Assembly (NCBI GenBank): GCA_964353355.1
Contig: CAYGVT010000012.1
Coordinates: 1-47,735 of the forward strand
DNA: 47,735 nt
DNA from: CAYGVT01 sp964353355
GTDB taxonomy: Archaea; Thermoplasmatota; DTKX01; GCA-020343715
Direction of reading: 5' to 3'
In this document: positions 24,501-33,783 of the stretch, in pieces
Position numbering within the stretch: position 1 is the stretch's first letter
How the letters are laid out: each line of letters begins with the position of its first letter
Notes under the pieces: generated by a model
The model's database searches: none
Told to the model about the DNA's origin: nothing
Seen by the model: only the letters and a program-made list of their open reading frames with translations
Position numbers and translations under genes: made by a program

Positions 24501-25593
24501 CGTGGGCGTCGCGAGCTACAGATGGTCCTTCGTGGAGGACGGAGTGCAGCAGACATACACCGGCCCCGAGCTGGAGCGCATCTTCGGGATGGCTGGCGTC
24601 TTCGAGGTCGTCCTCATGGTCTGGGACGCGGCCGGCAACCAGGGCACGTGCACGGTCGTCGTCACGGTGCGGGACATCGCACCACCCGTCGCGGTCGCGG
24701 GTCCGGACCTCACCGTCAACCAGCACGCGGTGGTCGTCCTCGACGGCTCGGGCTCCACCGACTGTGTGGGCATCGTCTCGTACACCTGGACGTTCACGGC
24801 GGGGGGCGTGCCCGTGACGCTCGCGGGCCGCCGGCCGACCGCCACGTTCGACCTCGCGGGCTCCTACGTTGTCACGCTCACGGTGGCGGACGCGGCGAAC
24901 AACACGGCCGTGGACACGCTCATCGTCAGCGTGCGCGACACCGAGCCGCCCGTCGCGGTCGCGGGGGGCGACCGCACCCTCGTCGAGGGGGACGACCTCA
25001 CCCTCGACGCGACCGCGTCCCGCGACAACGTCGGCGTCATCAGCTACGTCTGGACCGTCGTCGGGGAGGGGGGCACGGACACGTTCACTGACGCGGTCGT
25101 GACCGTGCCGGTGACGAGGCCCGGGACGCTGATGGTCGAGCTGCGTGTCACGGACGCCGCCGGGAACGCCGCCGTCGACGCGCTCGACATCCAGGTTCTC
25201 CCCCTGATGGTGGGCTGGCGGCTAGGGCCGTTCATGGACGAGGAGGGGCGTCCCCTCAATGGCGTGCGGGTGTCCGTCACCCTGAACGGCACCGAGCGCG
25301 CGGGCGTCACGGACGCGACGGGGTGGCTCGACCTCTCCATCGTCCGGTTCGACATCGTCTCCCCCGCCCAGGTGAACGCCTCCAAGCGTGGCTACGACAC
25401 GGTGCGGTTCTCGACGGCCCTCGACGCGGAGGGGGACCCCGTGGACCCCGTGCCGCGCATGACGAAGGTGCCGGAGACGACCGCGGCCATGGGGCTTCTG
25501 TTGTGGCTGCTGCTGGTCGCGGCCATTGTATGCGCGGTGATGGCGGTCATCTTCCTCATGATGAAGCGCAACCGCGGGGCACCGAAGGCCTGA
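21535..25593 (+). CDS. Surface protein 1: NosD-like beta-helix with six PKD domains
   Basis: 1352 residues from ATG 21535; an ATG at 21574 is also possible. A signal segment (KAGLLALPIAVLVFILLAS) precedes a right-handed beta-helix of roughly 550 residues built from short turns such as CTVRNCTVRDAHIAVRV. The helix closes with YWADY...RIWDTPYVIPG, typical of NosD-type repeats. Six PKD domains follow, each with a DxGxSxDNVGI-type core; the second carries a TVDPGGLG variant. Then come a WRLGPFMDEEGRPLNGV domain similar to carboxypeptidase-regulatory folds, a transmembrane helix and a short basic tail. Many Asn-Xaa-Ser/Thr sites suggest glycosylation. It is the first of three tandem paralogues and probably an adhesin or cell-wall protein. 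Confidence 0.9.
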   Translation: MLASGLNGRWPTTMSDRISCRSAIPSSEGTARTVSVRHRLKAGLLALPIAVLVFILLASTTQSGSAEEGPCQPALAGPDAIMPTYDVTAGNGTAGNPYIIEDQVIYVDGGIGIDIRDSMAYYLIRNITIIGAQNNDYGILFSGTSNVTFDGLVLRTLTIPAFMSGCDRVHFRNVTTDDCFQGFQLRGAENCTFKNVTLTDIQGMGLVATGCSNMSLEGCSARNISNGGFEFIIFPFRNPFSRNISVVGCNASDAGIGLSFVGVDGCTVDGCNFTGGWPADVYIKDTSNLTMLDTDLGNGGLMIELGCRDLDIRDSNTVAGKPLRFIKGTDKAVVNSNVGQVVLVNCQKAIVENLTFQGIANPVIVLGSSGCTVRNCTVRDAHIAVRVMAGGVNRLEGITITEGGYPYTAYGVEVANGNVSIDHLSVTGVEVGVHALEGHSLDISNSSFVDVRSRGVCVEGSQPQTDGKPIRDLTVSQCLFRDTGQGILSTNWNLTVRDCRIEGCSSGGLSAISTSSTAASGSKVLVERTEVVDCGWTGVALDGIEGKLSSLSVRGCTRGILLGSRVWSTAFRCSVSECDNGLVISSAYQVTVSECNFKDCTSYGISVTSCYKAKFHHNNLIRNYYDEGLGKYTAPQAYDTSSDSDWDDGAEGNYWADYRQRYPSATASGRIWDTPYVIPGYTARRDRYPLTVQYDYSPPVAEAGPEQFVGENQTVWFDGSYSSDDVGIVDYTWEFVYQGQPVSLHGITASHVFSGLANHTVTLWVIDGWGHTASDTTMVHVVDLVAPTAVAGDDLTVDVGETFMLDGSRSTDDRGIVGHTWTVDPGGLGIVLHGASVTLSIGVPGDYDAILNVSDARGNWATDTLVVHVRDLSPPIASAGDDVTVPQGSEVAFDATASTDNVGIVAWAWTFTYAGKAHTLDGPTSTFVFDEPGDYVVGLSTWDAVGNVGHDDVVVHVLDTVAPVADAGGDLTVDQGTMVTISALGSHDNVGVASYRWSFVEDGVQQTYTGPELERIFGMAGVFEVVLMVWDAAGNQGTCTVVVTVRDIAPPVAVAGPDLTVNQHAVVVLDGSGSTDCVGIVSYTWTFTAGGVPVTLAGRRPTATFDLAGSYVVTLTVADAANNTAVDTLIVSVRDTEPPVAVAGGDRTLVEGDDLTLDATASRDNVGVISYVWTVVGEGGTDTFTDAVVTVPVTRPGTLMVELRVTDAAGNAAVDALDIQVLPLMVGWRLGPFMDEEGRPLNGVRVSVTLNGTERAGVTDATGWLDLSIVRFDIVSPAQVNASKRGYDTVRFSTALDAEGDPVDPVPRMTKVPETTAAMGLLLWLLLVAAIVCAVMAVIFLMMKRNRGAPKA

Positions 25594-25601
25594 GCCCGAT
25601 C

Positions 25602-25634
25602 GCTCACGGCGGCGACAGGTCGCCCTCGAAGCCC
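25602..25634. repeat. 33-bp copy of the epimerase gene 3' end
   Basis: This stretch is identical over 33 of 33 bases to 33784-33816, which encodes the C-terminus (GFEGDLSPP and stop) of the enolase-superfamily epimerase on the minus strand. It lies 9 nt after the stop of surface protein 1, in the same position and orientation as the real copy relative to surface protein 3. It is best explained as the scar of a tandem duplication. Confidence 0.85.
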
Positions 25635-25646
25635 GGGGTCGAGGGC

Positions 25647-25676
25647 CCATATGAATGGATATCTGGAATCATATGG
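25647..25676. promoter_or_regulatory. Inverted repeat upstream of surface protein 2
   Basis: CCATATGA (25647-25654) and TCATATGG (25669-25676) are perfect 8-bp arms with a 14-nt spacer. The repeat ends about 15 bp before the TATA element at 25691-25698, a position that fits an activator or repressor site. Confidence 0.45.
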
Positions 25677-25690
25677 CCCGCACCAACACC

Positions 25691-25698
25691 TATTTAAG
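25691..25698 (+). promoter_or_regulatory. TATA element of surface protein 2
   Basis: TATTTAAG about 36 nt before ATG 25730; the predicted leader is about 10 nt and contains GGAG. Confidence 0.5.
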
Positions 25699-25729
25699 AG
25701 ACGCCATCCCATGGTAGAAGTGGAGTACC

Positions 25730-28700
25730 ATGCTCCATGGGGTCTTGTTCCACATGGTATCATCCTGCGATGGTGCGCGGACTAGTGCGCTCGACCCCGA
25801 GACGTCGCGCACATCGCGGGGACGATGGCATGTGCCGGTCCCATCGCTCGTCGCATCCGTATTGCTGGGGATGGGCGCCGTCCTCCTGCTCGTTGGCATC
25901 GCGTCGGCCGACCAGGTCCCGCATGCGCCCATCGCGATAGATGGCGATGCCAGCTTCACGTCCTCGAACGGGGTCGTGTCCGGCAGCGGCACGGACGCGG
26001 ACCCTTACGTCATAGAGGGATGGACCATCTCGGGCTCTTCGGCGGACGGCGTCCGGATACAGAACACGTACGCCCACTTCATCCTAAGCCACATCATCGT
26101 CTATGGTCCAGGGGCACCAGGGGGATATGGCATCTGGATGAACACTGTGGAGGACGCCGTCATCGACAACATCACCATCGTGGACATGGCCTACGGCGTC
26201 CATCTCGCTAATTCAAGGCGGACCATCCTGGAGAACATCACCGTCTCCAACGGCACGACGGGCATCGACCTCTTCATGTGCTACGATTGTTTTTTGAAGA
26301 GCGTCAGCGCGAGCGCCTTCCGGGACGGCATCATCATCCGCCAGTGCGAGAACTGCGACCTCAAGGGATGCGCCGGCGTCGACTGCTCGAGGTTCGGCAT
26401 CAGGCTGGAGGGGCAATCTTCGACCAGGATGCAAAGTATCATCCTCGACGGGTGCAACGCCAGTGGCAATGGCCGTGGGATATCCATGGCCGACACAGAG
26501 GATTCCGAGGTCCTCGACAGCGTCGCGATGGACAACTCCGTCTGGGACATCGAGCTGTTCGGCTGCAGGTCCATCGACCTGTATCGCAACCGCATGGGGA
26601 AGGGAGGGCTCTACGCCGACAACCCGAACAACAACCTCCAATCGATCGACGCGCCTGACACGAACACCGTGGACGGTAAGGCGCTCAGGTACCTGATCCG
26701 CGCCGAGAACGTCACGCTCGACCGCGACACTGGCCAGGTGATACTCTACCGGTGCACCAACATAACACTCGCCAATCTGACGTTCGACGGTGTGCGCCAG
26801 CCAGTGTACATCGAATCCTCAAAGTGGTGCGACATCGTCGACTGTACCATCAGGGGTGCGTTCTACGGGGTCCTGGCGACCAAGAGTGGCATCATCAACT
26901 TCACCGGCGTCCGCATCGAGGGGTGGGCGAGCAGCCACACGGGCATAATCGCGGACGAGGCCGACATCATTGGCTCAAGCATCTCTGGCGGGGAGAACGG
27001 CATTGGCGTAGGTTCTGCTCGCATCTCAGGGACCAAAGTATGGAACTGCACGAACATTGGTATCCGTGTGGGTTCTGCACAAATCTCGAAGACTACCATA
27101 TTTAATTGCACTCGCTTGGGCCTCTATGCGCAAGGCACCTGGGTTGATTTCAATGTCTGGTATGATGGGGACCTAGATGTCGACAACTGTACAATTTACT
27201 CGGTCAAGATAGGCATCGCGCTTTTTCACATGGTGGCCGACATCATCAATACGACATTCAAGTCGCCCGATGGGAGGATGGATAGTGGAATAAGCGCGTC
27301 CGAATGCTCATGGATATGGATAGCCGATTGTGAGTTCGGCGGTAGAAAGACCTACGACATGCGGTTCGAGGATTGCCGCGACGTTTGGGTCTGGTCGTGC
27401 CATCTCGCAGGGGAATCTGACGTGGGGATTCTGCTGTCTTCGACCACAGGCTCGCTCTTCAACAACGATATCAATGATGCCATCGTCCCCATCGCCATCA
27501 GGAGCTCTCCATCCTCGGTCGTATCAGGCAACACGTTGTCTAGAGGCGGGCCCACCGGCATTGCTGGCATCCAGGTCGTCAATTCCTGCGAGTGCCTCAT
27601 CACAGGGTGCGAAGTGGATGGCTTCCAGAGCGGCATCTCGATGCGCTCGTCCGCCTTCATTGAACTGCGAAGGTGCGAGATTCGCAACTGCGGCAGGGGC
27701 TTCGACCTCACGCTCAGCTCGGACATCCTCGTCACCGAGTGCACCCTCAGGGACTGCACTGACACCGGCATCGTCCTGACGGGGTGCGGAGGGGCGCTCA
27801 TCCACCACAACAACTTCATCGGCAACTCCTACGACGCCACCATCCCTCGCTATCTGGGTCACCAGGCCTACGACGACTCGGACACCAACCAGTGGGACGA
27901 CGGCGCCGAAGGGAACTACTGGGACGACTTCGTGCAGTGGTACCCGGACGCCAAGCCGCAGGGCAGGGTCTGGGACACGCCCTACGACATCTGGGGCCTG
28001 AACGAGACCGACGACAGATACCCGCTCACCCTCATGGCCGACTTCCGGCCCCCCGTCGCGGACGCGGGACCCGACCTGACCGTCGGCGAGAACACGACGG
28101 TCACGCTCGACGGGAGCGGGTCCACGGACGACATCGGCATCGTGAGCTACGGATGGACGTTCCTCTACCTCGGCGAGCCGGTCTCGCTCGACGGCATGGT
28201 CGTGAACCACACCTTCGGCCCCCTGGGGACCTACGTGGTCGTCCTGACCGTGCGTGACGCGTGGGGCAACGTCGGCACCGACACGATGCTCGTCATCGTC
28301 ATCGACATGGTCCCCCCAGTTGCGGTGGCGGGCGGGAACATCACCGTCAACGTGGACGAGGCGTTCACGCTCGACGGCTCCGCCTCGCACGACGACCACG
28401 GCGTCGCCTCCTACAGGTGGGTCGTCGACCCGGGCGGCCTCAACCTCACGTACGACACCGCCGTCGCTGCCCTCTCCATCGGCGCCGTGGGCGACTACCT
28501 CGCGGTGCTCAACGTGACGGACGCCCGGGGGAACTGGGCCACGGCCTCGCTCGTGGTGCGCGTGCGGGACCTCGGCCCGCCCGTGGCCGACGCCGGCCCC
28601 GACATCGAGGTCGACCAGCACACGACGGTCACGCTCGACGGGAGCGGCTCGACGGACAACATCGGCATCGTGCTCTGGTCGTGGTCGTTCCGCTATGGAG

Positions 28701-30013
28701 GCGAGGACGTGGTGCTTGGCGATACGGCCGTCGAGTACATATTCGACCTGGCTGGCCTCTACCAAGTCGTCCTCACAGTCTCGGACTCCGCGCTCAACTC
28801 GGCCCAGGACGTGATGTTCGTGCGCGTGCGCGACACCGAGCCCCCCGTCGCGGAAGCGGGACCGGACATTTCGCTCCCGCATGGCGCGACGGTCGAGCTC
28901 ATCGGCACGGGCTCCCATGACAACGTAGGCGTGATGGGCTTCAGATGGATAATCCTCATCAATGGGGTCCCCGAGGTGCACGAGGGCGCCGTCGCATCCA
29001 TCGCGCAGCTCGACGTCGGTGTCTATACCGTGACGCTCAACGTCACCGACGCCACCGGCAACTGGGCGACCGACACCGTGGTCGTCACGGTAATGGACAT
29101 TAGGCCACCGTCGGCGGTCGCCGGCCCCGACATCGAGGTCGACCAGCACACCACCGCCATCCTGGACGCCACGGGCTCGGGGGACGACGTGGGCGTCGTC
29201 TCGTTCGTGTGGACCTTCCGAGAGGGGGGGACCGACGTGGTGCTCGAGGGGCCCATCGCGACGCGCGCGTTCGACGTCGCGGGCACGTACGAGGTCACGC
29301 TGACCGTCGCGGACGCGGCAGGGAACGTCGCAAGCGACCGCCTCGTGGTCCGCGTGCGCGACACCGAGCCGCCCGTCGCGGTCGCGGGCGGCGACCGCAC
29401 CGTCGTCGAGGGGGACGAGCACGTCCTCGACGCGGGCGCGTCCCATGACAACATCGGTGTCGTGAGCTACGTGTGGACCGTGTTCGTCGGCGAGGCCAAG
29501 AAAGTGTACGTCGGCCCCGTCATGCGCGTGCCGACCGACGTTCCGGGCGAGTTGAGGGTCGAGCTGCGCGTGGAGGACGCGGCCCTCAACGAGGGGACCG
29601 ACAAGCTCACGGTCACCGTGCTGCCGCTCAACGTGACGTGGCGACTGGGCCCCTTCATGGACGAGGACGACCGGTTCATCGAGGGCGTGAAGGTGCGCGT
29701 CATGATGAACGGCACCGACCACGAGGGCTCCACCGACGACACGGGCTGGCTCGCGGTCCTCGTCGTCAGGTTCGACGCCGTCACGAGGGCCGACGTCGTC
29801 GCGACCAAGGCGGGCTACGAGGAGCTGCGGTTCACGACCAGGCTCGACGCCTCCGGCCACCCCATCGACCCCGTGCCACGAATGAGGCGACTGCCCGAGG
29901 TCTCCGTGGCGCCGGGGCTGCTGTGGTGGCTGCTGCTGGTCGCGGTCGTGGTTTGCGTGGTCGTGGCGCTCTGGTTCAAGAACGGTCATCGTAGACAGGG
30001 AGGTACCGAATAG
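25730..30013 (+). CDS. Surface protein 2: NosD-like beta-helix with six PKD domains
   Basis: 1427 residues. After a signal segment (about 38-60) the mature part opens with HAPIAIDGDASFTSSNGVVSG, the usual entry to archaeal NosD-type beta-helices, followed by DPYVIEGW. The beta-helix continues to about residue 770, closing with NYWDDF and RVWDTPYDIWG. Six PKD domains follow in the same order as in proteins 1 and 3, the second again with a VVDPGGLN variant, then WRLGPFMDEDDRFIEGV, a transmembrane helix and a basic tail. Around 27000-27330 the DNA is less GC-rich and one coil is repeated (VGSARISGTKVWNCTN, then VGSAQISKTTIFNCTR). Function as in protein 1; no enzyme active site is evident. Confidence 0.9.
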   Translation: MLHGVLFHMVSSCDGARTSALDPETSRTSRGRWHVPVPSLVASVLLGMGAVLLLVGIASADQVPHAPIAIDGDASFTSSNGVVSGSGTDADPYVIEGWTISGSSADGVRIQNTYAHFILSHIIVYGPGAPGGYGIWMNTVEDAVIDNITIVDMAYGVHLANSRRTILENITVSNGTTGIDLFMCYDCFLKSVSASAFRDGIIIRQCENCDLKGCAGVDCSRFGIRLEGQSSTRMQSIILDGCNASGNGRGISMADTEDSEVLDSVAMDNSVWDIELFGCRSIDLYRNRMGKGGLYADNPNNNLQSIDAPDTNTVDGKALRYLIRAENVTLDRDTGQVILYRCTNITLANLTFDGVRQPVYIESSKWCDIVDCTIRGAFYGVLATKSGIINFTGVRIEGWASSHTGIIADEADIIGSSISGGENGIGVGSARISGTKVWNCTNIGIRVGSAQISKTTIFNCTRLGLYAQGTWVDFNVWYDGDLDVDNCTIYSVKIGIALFHMVADIINTTFKSPDGRMDSGISASECSWIWIADCEFGGRKTYDMRFEDCRDVWVWSCHLAGESDVGILLSSTTGSLFNNDINDAIVPIAIRSSPSSVVSGNTLSRGGPTGIAGIQVVNSCECLITGCEVDGFQSGISMRSSAFIELRRCEIRNCGRGFDLTLSSDILVTECTLRDCTDTGIVLTGCGGALIHHNNFIGNSYDATIPRYLGHQAYDDSDTNQWDDGAEGNYWDDFVQWYPDAKPQGRVWDTPYDIWGLNETDDRYPLTLMADFRPPVADAGPDLTVGENTTVTLDGSGSTDDIGIVSYGWTFLYLGEPVSLDGMVVNHTFGPLGTYVVVLTVRDAWGNVGTDTMLVIVIDMVPPVAVAGGNITVNVDEAFTLDGSASHDDHGVASYRWVVDPGGLNLTYDTAVAALSIGAVGDYLAVLNVTDARGNWATASLVVRVRDLGPPVADAGPDIEVDQHTTVTLDGSGSTDNIGIVLWSWSFRYGGEDVVLGDTAVEYIFDLAGLYQVVLTVSDSALNSAQDVMFVRVRDTEPPVAEAGPDISLPHGATVELIGTGSHDNVGVMGFRWIILINGVPEVHEGAVASIAQLDVGVYTVTLNVTDATGNWATDTVVVTVMDIRPPSAVAGPDIEVDQHTTAILDATGSGDDVGVVSFVWTFREGGTDVVLEGPIATRAFDVAGTYEVTLTVADAAGNVASDRLVVRVRDTEPPVAVAGGDRTVVEGDEHVLDAGASHDNIGVVSYVWTVFVGEAKKVYVGPVMRVPTDVPGELRVELRVEDAALNEGTDKLTVTVLPLNVTWRLGPFMDEDDRFIEGVKVRVMMNGTDHEGSTDDTGWLAVLVVRFDAVTRADVVATKAGYEELRFTTRLDASGHPIDPVPRMRRLPEVSVAPGLLWWLLLVAVVVCVVVALWFKNGHRRQGGTE

Positions 30014-30055
30014 TACGCAATTATATCCAGGATAAGCGTGTCCATTTTCGCAATC

Positions 30056-30063
30056 TATTTATC
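30056..30063 (+). promoter_or_regulatory. TATA element of surface protein 3
   Basis: TATTTATC, centred about 25 nt before ATG 30084. This predicts a leaderless message and argues against the GTG codons at 30075 and 30078. Confidence 0.5.
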
Positions 30064-30083
30064 TTCGGTTCTATGTGGTGACC

Positions 30084-33000
30084 ATGGAGGACCATTGCGG
30101 GGTCTGCCTTCATCTCAAAAGGGCCTTGGCCGGAAGGATCGCGCAAGGGGTAATCATGAACGTCGTCGCCGCTGGAGGCAAATGCGACCGTACGATCTCC
30201 CCTGCCATGCGATTTCTAGTATTGGGTATAATCCTAGGCCTATCAATGGTGCTCCTTCCCCATGTGCTCGCCACACCTGTCGCCCACGCGCCCATCGTCA
30301 TAGATGGCGACGATGACCTTACATCTGAGAATGGCGTTGTCGCCGGGAATGGAACGCCGGAAAATCCGTACGTCATCGATGGGTTTGTCATCGACATCGC
30401 CTCTGGCACCGGCGTGAAGGTGTCGAATACCACCGCTCAGCTCGTGTTGAGCAATATGACAGTGCTTGGGTCGTATGTTCAGGGTTCGACAGGTTTCGAT
30501 TTCACTAATGTTGAGCATGTACGGATGGACCGTTGCGACGTAGTGGGCACGGATCATGGAATTCTGGGCTTTAGGGCGCAGAATATTACTATCTGGAGGT
30601 GCCAATTCTCCAGAGGTCGAGATGCCCCTCCTGGCCACATTGCCCATTGCGGCGTCAATCTCAGAGGGATTTATCGCGTCGACATACAGAATGTCACCAT
30701 CGAAAACTTGACTGACATTGGAATAGAGATCTATGGGATTGACCTCGAGAGGTGTCATGTCGTCGTTGCCAATACCCAGATTTTCGATTGCACGGATGGA
30801 ATCGTCATCGGCGCTGGTTGTGGAACGGCCGAGATAATGGATTGTCGGATTGAAAGGGCCCGGAATGTCGCTCTTTGGATATCGACACCAGAAATTGATT
30901 CAAGGATTGAGCGCAACGTCATCACGAACGCGGGGACTGGCATTCAATGCTACTCCTCCCTAATGAGAGTGGCGCATAATACCATGCGCCGATGCGGAGT
31001 TGGAGTCGTGGTCATTCTACGCGATGGAGTCGTGGAGGCCAACACTGTATCCGACTCGGGATATGGCATCATGTGCTATGGCACGGAACCGTTCTCTGGG
31101 TCCGTGAGTGGCAATAGGATCACCAACTGCACGACCGGCATCGTCCTCAATCGTCCGAGTGATGTGCAAAGCCTCCCGAAGAACCGAACGATGGTCGAGG
31201 ACAATGACATCGAAAGGTGCGTGACCGGGACGGCTCTGACAGAGACCTCCGTCCTCGGCCTCCCGGCCTATTATATTCTGAGGGGAAACCGGTTCGTGTC
31301 GTGCTCCGACGTGGGAATCGAGCTTGTGTGGACGTCCAGTATGTCAGTCGAGGACTGTGAGATCTTGGACACGCCCATCGGCATCCTGCTCTACAAGGTC
31401 AAGGGATGCGACATCTCACGCAACAGAATCGAAGGGCTGTCCTGCGGCATCTTGGCTGCCTGCTCTTCCGACGTGAACATCACATACAACACCATCAGGG
31501 GGGCCTCCGGATGGGGCCTCAACGTCACGCGGGAGTGCGACCTGTACGTTCATCATAACAACTTCATCCTGAACAACCTCGACCCGTCCACGTCGACCTA
31601 CAGAGGTCCGCAGGTCTGGGATTCCACCTCCGGGACGTACGATGATGGCTCCGAGGGCAACTACTGGAGCGACTACACGACGCGGTATCCCTTTGCCCAG
31701 GCGGTCGGCCGTGTATGGGACGTCTCTTACGTGCTCGCAGGCAATGCCGGTAACGTGGACCGCCATCCGCTCACCCTCATGAGCGATTGGTCACCACCCA
31801 TCGCTGATGCGGGCATCAACATCACGGTACCGCAGGGGACGAACGTCACGCTGGACGGCACCGCCTCCTTCGACGACAACGGGATTGCACGGGGCGAGTG
31901 GTCCTTCTTGTACGGAGGCGAGCCTGTGCTCCTCTCGGGCCTCCTGTCCGGCTTCACATTCTACGCGCCAGGCGTGTACACGGTCCTGCTCACCGTCTGG
32001 GACGCCTGGGGGAACAAGGGCTCGGACCTGCTGACGGTGACCGTGCTCGACACCGAATCGCCCTCTGCGGATGCAGGTCCCGACCTCACAGTGCGGATGG
32101 GAGAGAGGTTCGCCCTCGACGCATCGGCGTCACGTGACAACGTAGGGATCGTCCGTTTCAAATGGACGGTCGACCCGGCGGGCCTGGACATCTCGCTGGA
32201 GGGGGCCATCGTCGAGCTCACCCTGGACGAGCCTGGCATCTGCGTCGTCGTGCTGACGGTCGTCGATGTGAACGGCAATATGGACACGGACGAGGTGCTC
32301 GTCCGCGTCCTCGACACCCTCCGCCCCATCGTCGATGCCGGGCCCGACATCGCGGTGGACCAGGGCGGGACGGTCACCCTCGACGGCTCTGCGTCCACGG
32401 ACAACGTCGGCATCGCCCGGTCATGGTGGTCGTTCATGTATGGCGGGGAGGCCATCACCCTGGAGGGCACCGTCGTGACGTTCCTCTTCGAGGTGCCTGG
32501 TGACTACCATGTCACCCTGCGCGCCTCGGACCTCGACGGGAACGTCGGTGTGGACGACCTCATCGTCCTTGTGCACGACACGGAGCCCCCCTCCGCCGAC
32601 GCAGGCCCGGACCTCGAGGTCGGACAGGGGCCGCTCGTGCTCAGTGGTCTCGCCTCGCGAGACAACGTGGGCATCGAGGGATATGAATGGACCGTGCTCC
32701 ATGGCGGGACATCCTGGACCCTGGAGGGCTCGATAGTGACGCTCGACCTGGCCGACGTGGGGACCTACGTCCTCACCCTCCGTGTCTGGGACGCTGAGGG
32801 TAACATGGGCGAGGATGGGGCGCGCATCGTCGTCCTGGACACGACTGCTCCGGCCGTCGACGCGGGACCGGACCTCGTTGTCGACATGGGAGCCCAGGTG
32901 GCGCTCGACGGGAGCGCCTCCTGGGACAATGTCTGCATCGTGCGCTACGTGTGGACCGTCATCGGGGAGGGCGAGGAGCTGAGATGGGACGGTGTGCGCG

Positions 33001-33752
33001 TGCTGCACACGTTCGAGCTGCCCGGCACGTACCGGGTCGTGCTGGTGGCCCAGGACGCGGCGGGCAACACGGGCCAGGACATCATAACGGTCTCCGTAAT
33101 GGACACCGTGCCGCCGGTTGCGCGCGCAGGAGAGGACCTTGTGGTCGTCGAGGGCACCCTGGTAGCGCTCGACGGCTCCATGTGCGAGGACAACGTCGGC
33201 GTCGCATCCTGGGTTTGGCGATTCGTCTACGAGGATGGCGAGCATGTGCTCACGGGCCCGTCGCCCACCTTCGAGTTCAGGACGGCCGGGGACTACACCG
33301 TCGACCTGGAGGTGCGTGACATGGCCGGCAACGTGGCCCGCGACACTCTGACGGTGCGCGTCCTGTCCCTCCTGGTACGATGGAGGTTGGGGCCGTTCTT
33401 GGAGGCAGGAGGGCCGGTGGTCGAGGGGGTCCGCATCGATGTGGAGCTCAATGGCACCCGTCATCAAGGAACGACCGGTGAGGACGGCTGGCTGGAACTC
33501 ATCGTGTCCAGGTTCGACCTTATATCCCCCGCGAAGGTGTCGGCGCGGAAGGAGGGTTGGGAGCCGCTCGACTTCACGATGCGGCTCGACGAGGATGGCG
33601 GGCCGCTCGATGCCGTGCCCCCGATGGTCCGAGCCCTGGACATCTCGGTGAAGAGCTCCTTGCCGCTGGGATTCCTGGTGGTGCTCCTCGTCGCTGCGGT
33701 GGTCCTGATCGCATCTGTGCATCTATATCGAATGAAGGGGACCCGGACATAA
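30084..33752 (+). CDS. Surface protein 3: NosD-like beta-helix with six PKD domains
   Basis: 1222 residues from ATG 30084. A signal segment (FLVLGIILGLSMVLLPHVLA) is followed by HAPIVIDGDDDLTSENGVVAG and PYVIDGF, nearly the same opening as protein 2. The beta-helix is shorter (to about residue 540) and closes with EGNYWSDYTTRYPF. Six PKD domains follow, the second with TVDPAGLD as in its paralogues, then WRLGPFLEAGGPVVEGV, a transmembrane helix and a basic end. The beta-helix half is clearly less GC-rich than the PKD half. The stop lies 34 nt from the stop of the convergent epimerase gene. Confidence 0.9.
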   Translation: MEDHCGVCLHLKRALAGRIAQGVIMNVVAAGGKCDRTISPAMRFLVLGIILGLSMVLLPHVLATPVAHAPIVIDGDDDLTSENGVVAGNGTPENPYVIDGFVIDIASGTGVKVSNTTAQLVLSNMTVLGSYVQGSTGFDFTNVEHVRMDRCDVVGTDHGILGFRAQNITIWRCQFSRGRDAPPGHIAHCGVNLRGIYRVDIQNVTIENLTDIGIEIYGIDLERCHVVVANTQIFDCTDGIVIGAGCGTAEIMDCRIERARNVALWISTPEIDSRIERNVITNAGTGIQCYSSLMRVAHNTMRRCGVGVVVILRDGVVEANTVSDSGYGIMCYGTEPFSGSVSGNRITNCTTGIVLNRPSDVQSLPKNRTMVEDNDIERCVTGTALTETSVLGLPAYYILRGNRFVSCSDVGIELVWTSSMSVEDCEILDTPIGILLYKVKGCDISRNRIEGLSCGILAACSSDVNITYNTIRGASGWGLNVTRECDLYVHHNNFILNNLDPSTSTYRGPQVWDSTSGTYDDGSEGNYWSDYTTRYPFAQAVGRVWDVSYVLAGNAGNVDRHPLTLMSDWSPPIADAGINITVPQGTNVTLDGTASFDDNGIARGEWSFLYGGEPVLLSGLLSGFTFYAPGVYTVLLTVWDAWGNKGSDLLTVTVLDTESPSADAGPDLTVRMGERFALDASASRDNVGIVRFKWTVDPAGLDISLEGAIVELTLDEPGICVVVLTVVDVNGNMDTDEVLVRVLDTLRPIVDAGPDIAVDQGGTVTLDGSASTDNVGIARSWWSFMYGGEAITLEGTVVTFLFEVPGDYHVTLRASDLDGNVGVDDLIVLVHDTEPPSADAGPDLEVGQGPLVLSGLASRDNVGIEGYEWTVLHGGTSWTLEGSIVTLDLADVGTYVLTLRVWDAEGNMGEDGARIVVLDTTAPAVDAGPDLVVDMGAQVALDGSASWDNVCIVRYVWTVIGEGEELRWDGVRVLHTFELPGTYRVVLVAQDAAGNTGQDIITVSVMDTVPPVARAGEDLVVVEGTLVALDGSMCEDNVGVASWVWRFVYEDGEHVLTGPSPTFEFRTAGDYTVDLEVRDMAGNVARDTLTVRVLSLLVRWRLGPFLEAGGPVVEGVRIDVELNGTRHQGTTGEDGWLELIVSRFDLISPAKVSARKEGWEPLDFTMRLDEDGGPLDAVPPMVRALDISVKSSLPLGFLVVLLVAAVVLIASVHLYRMKGTRT

Positions 33753-33783
33753 CCCAGGTCACGATATCCGATGGCCTTCGGGA

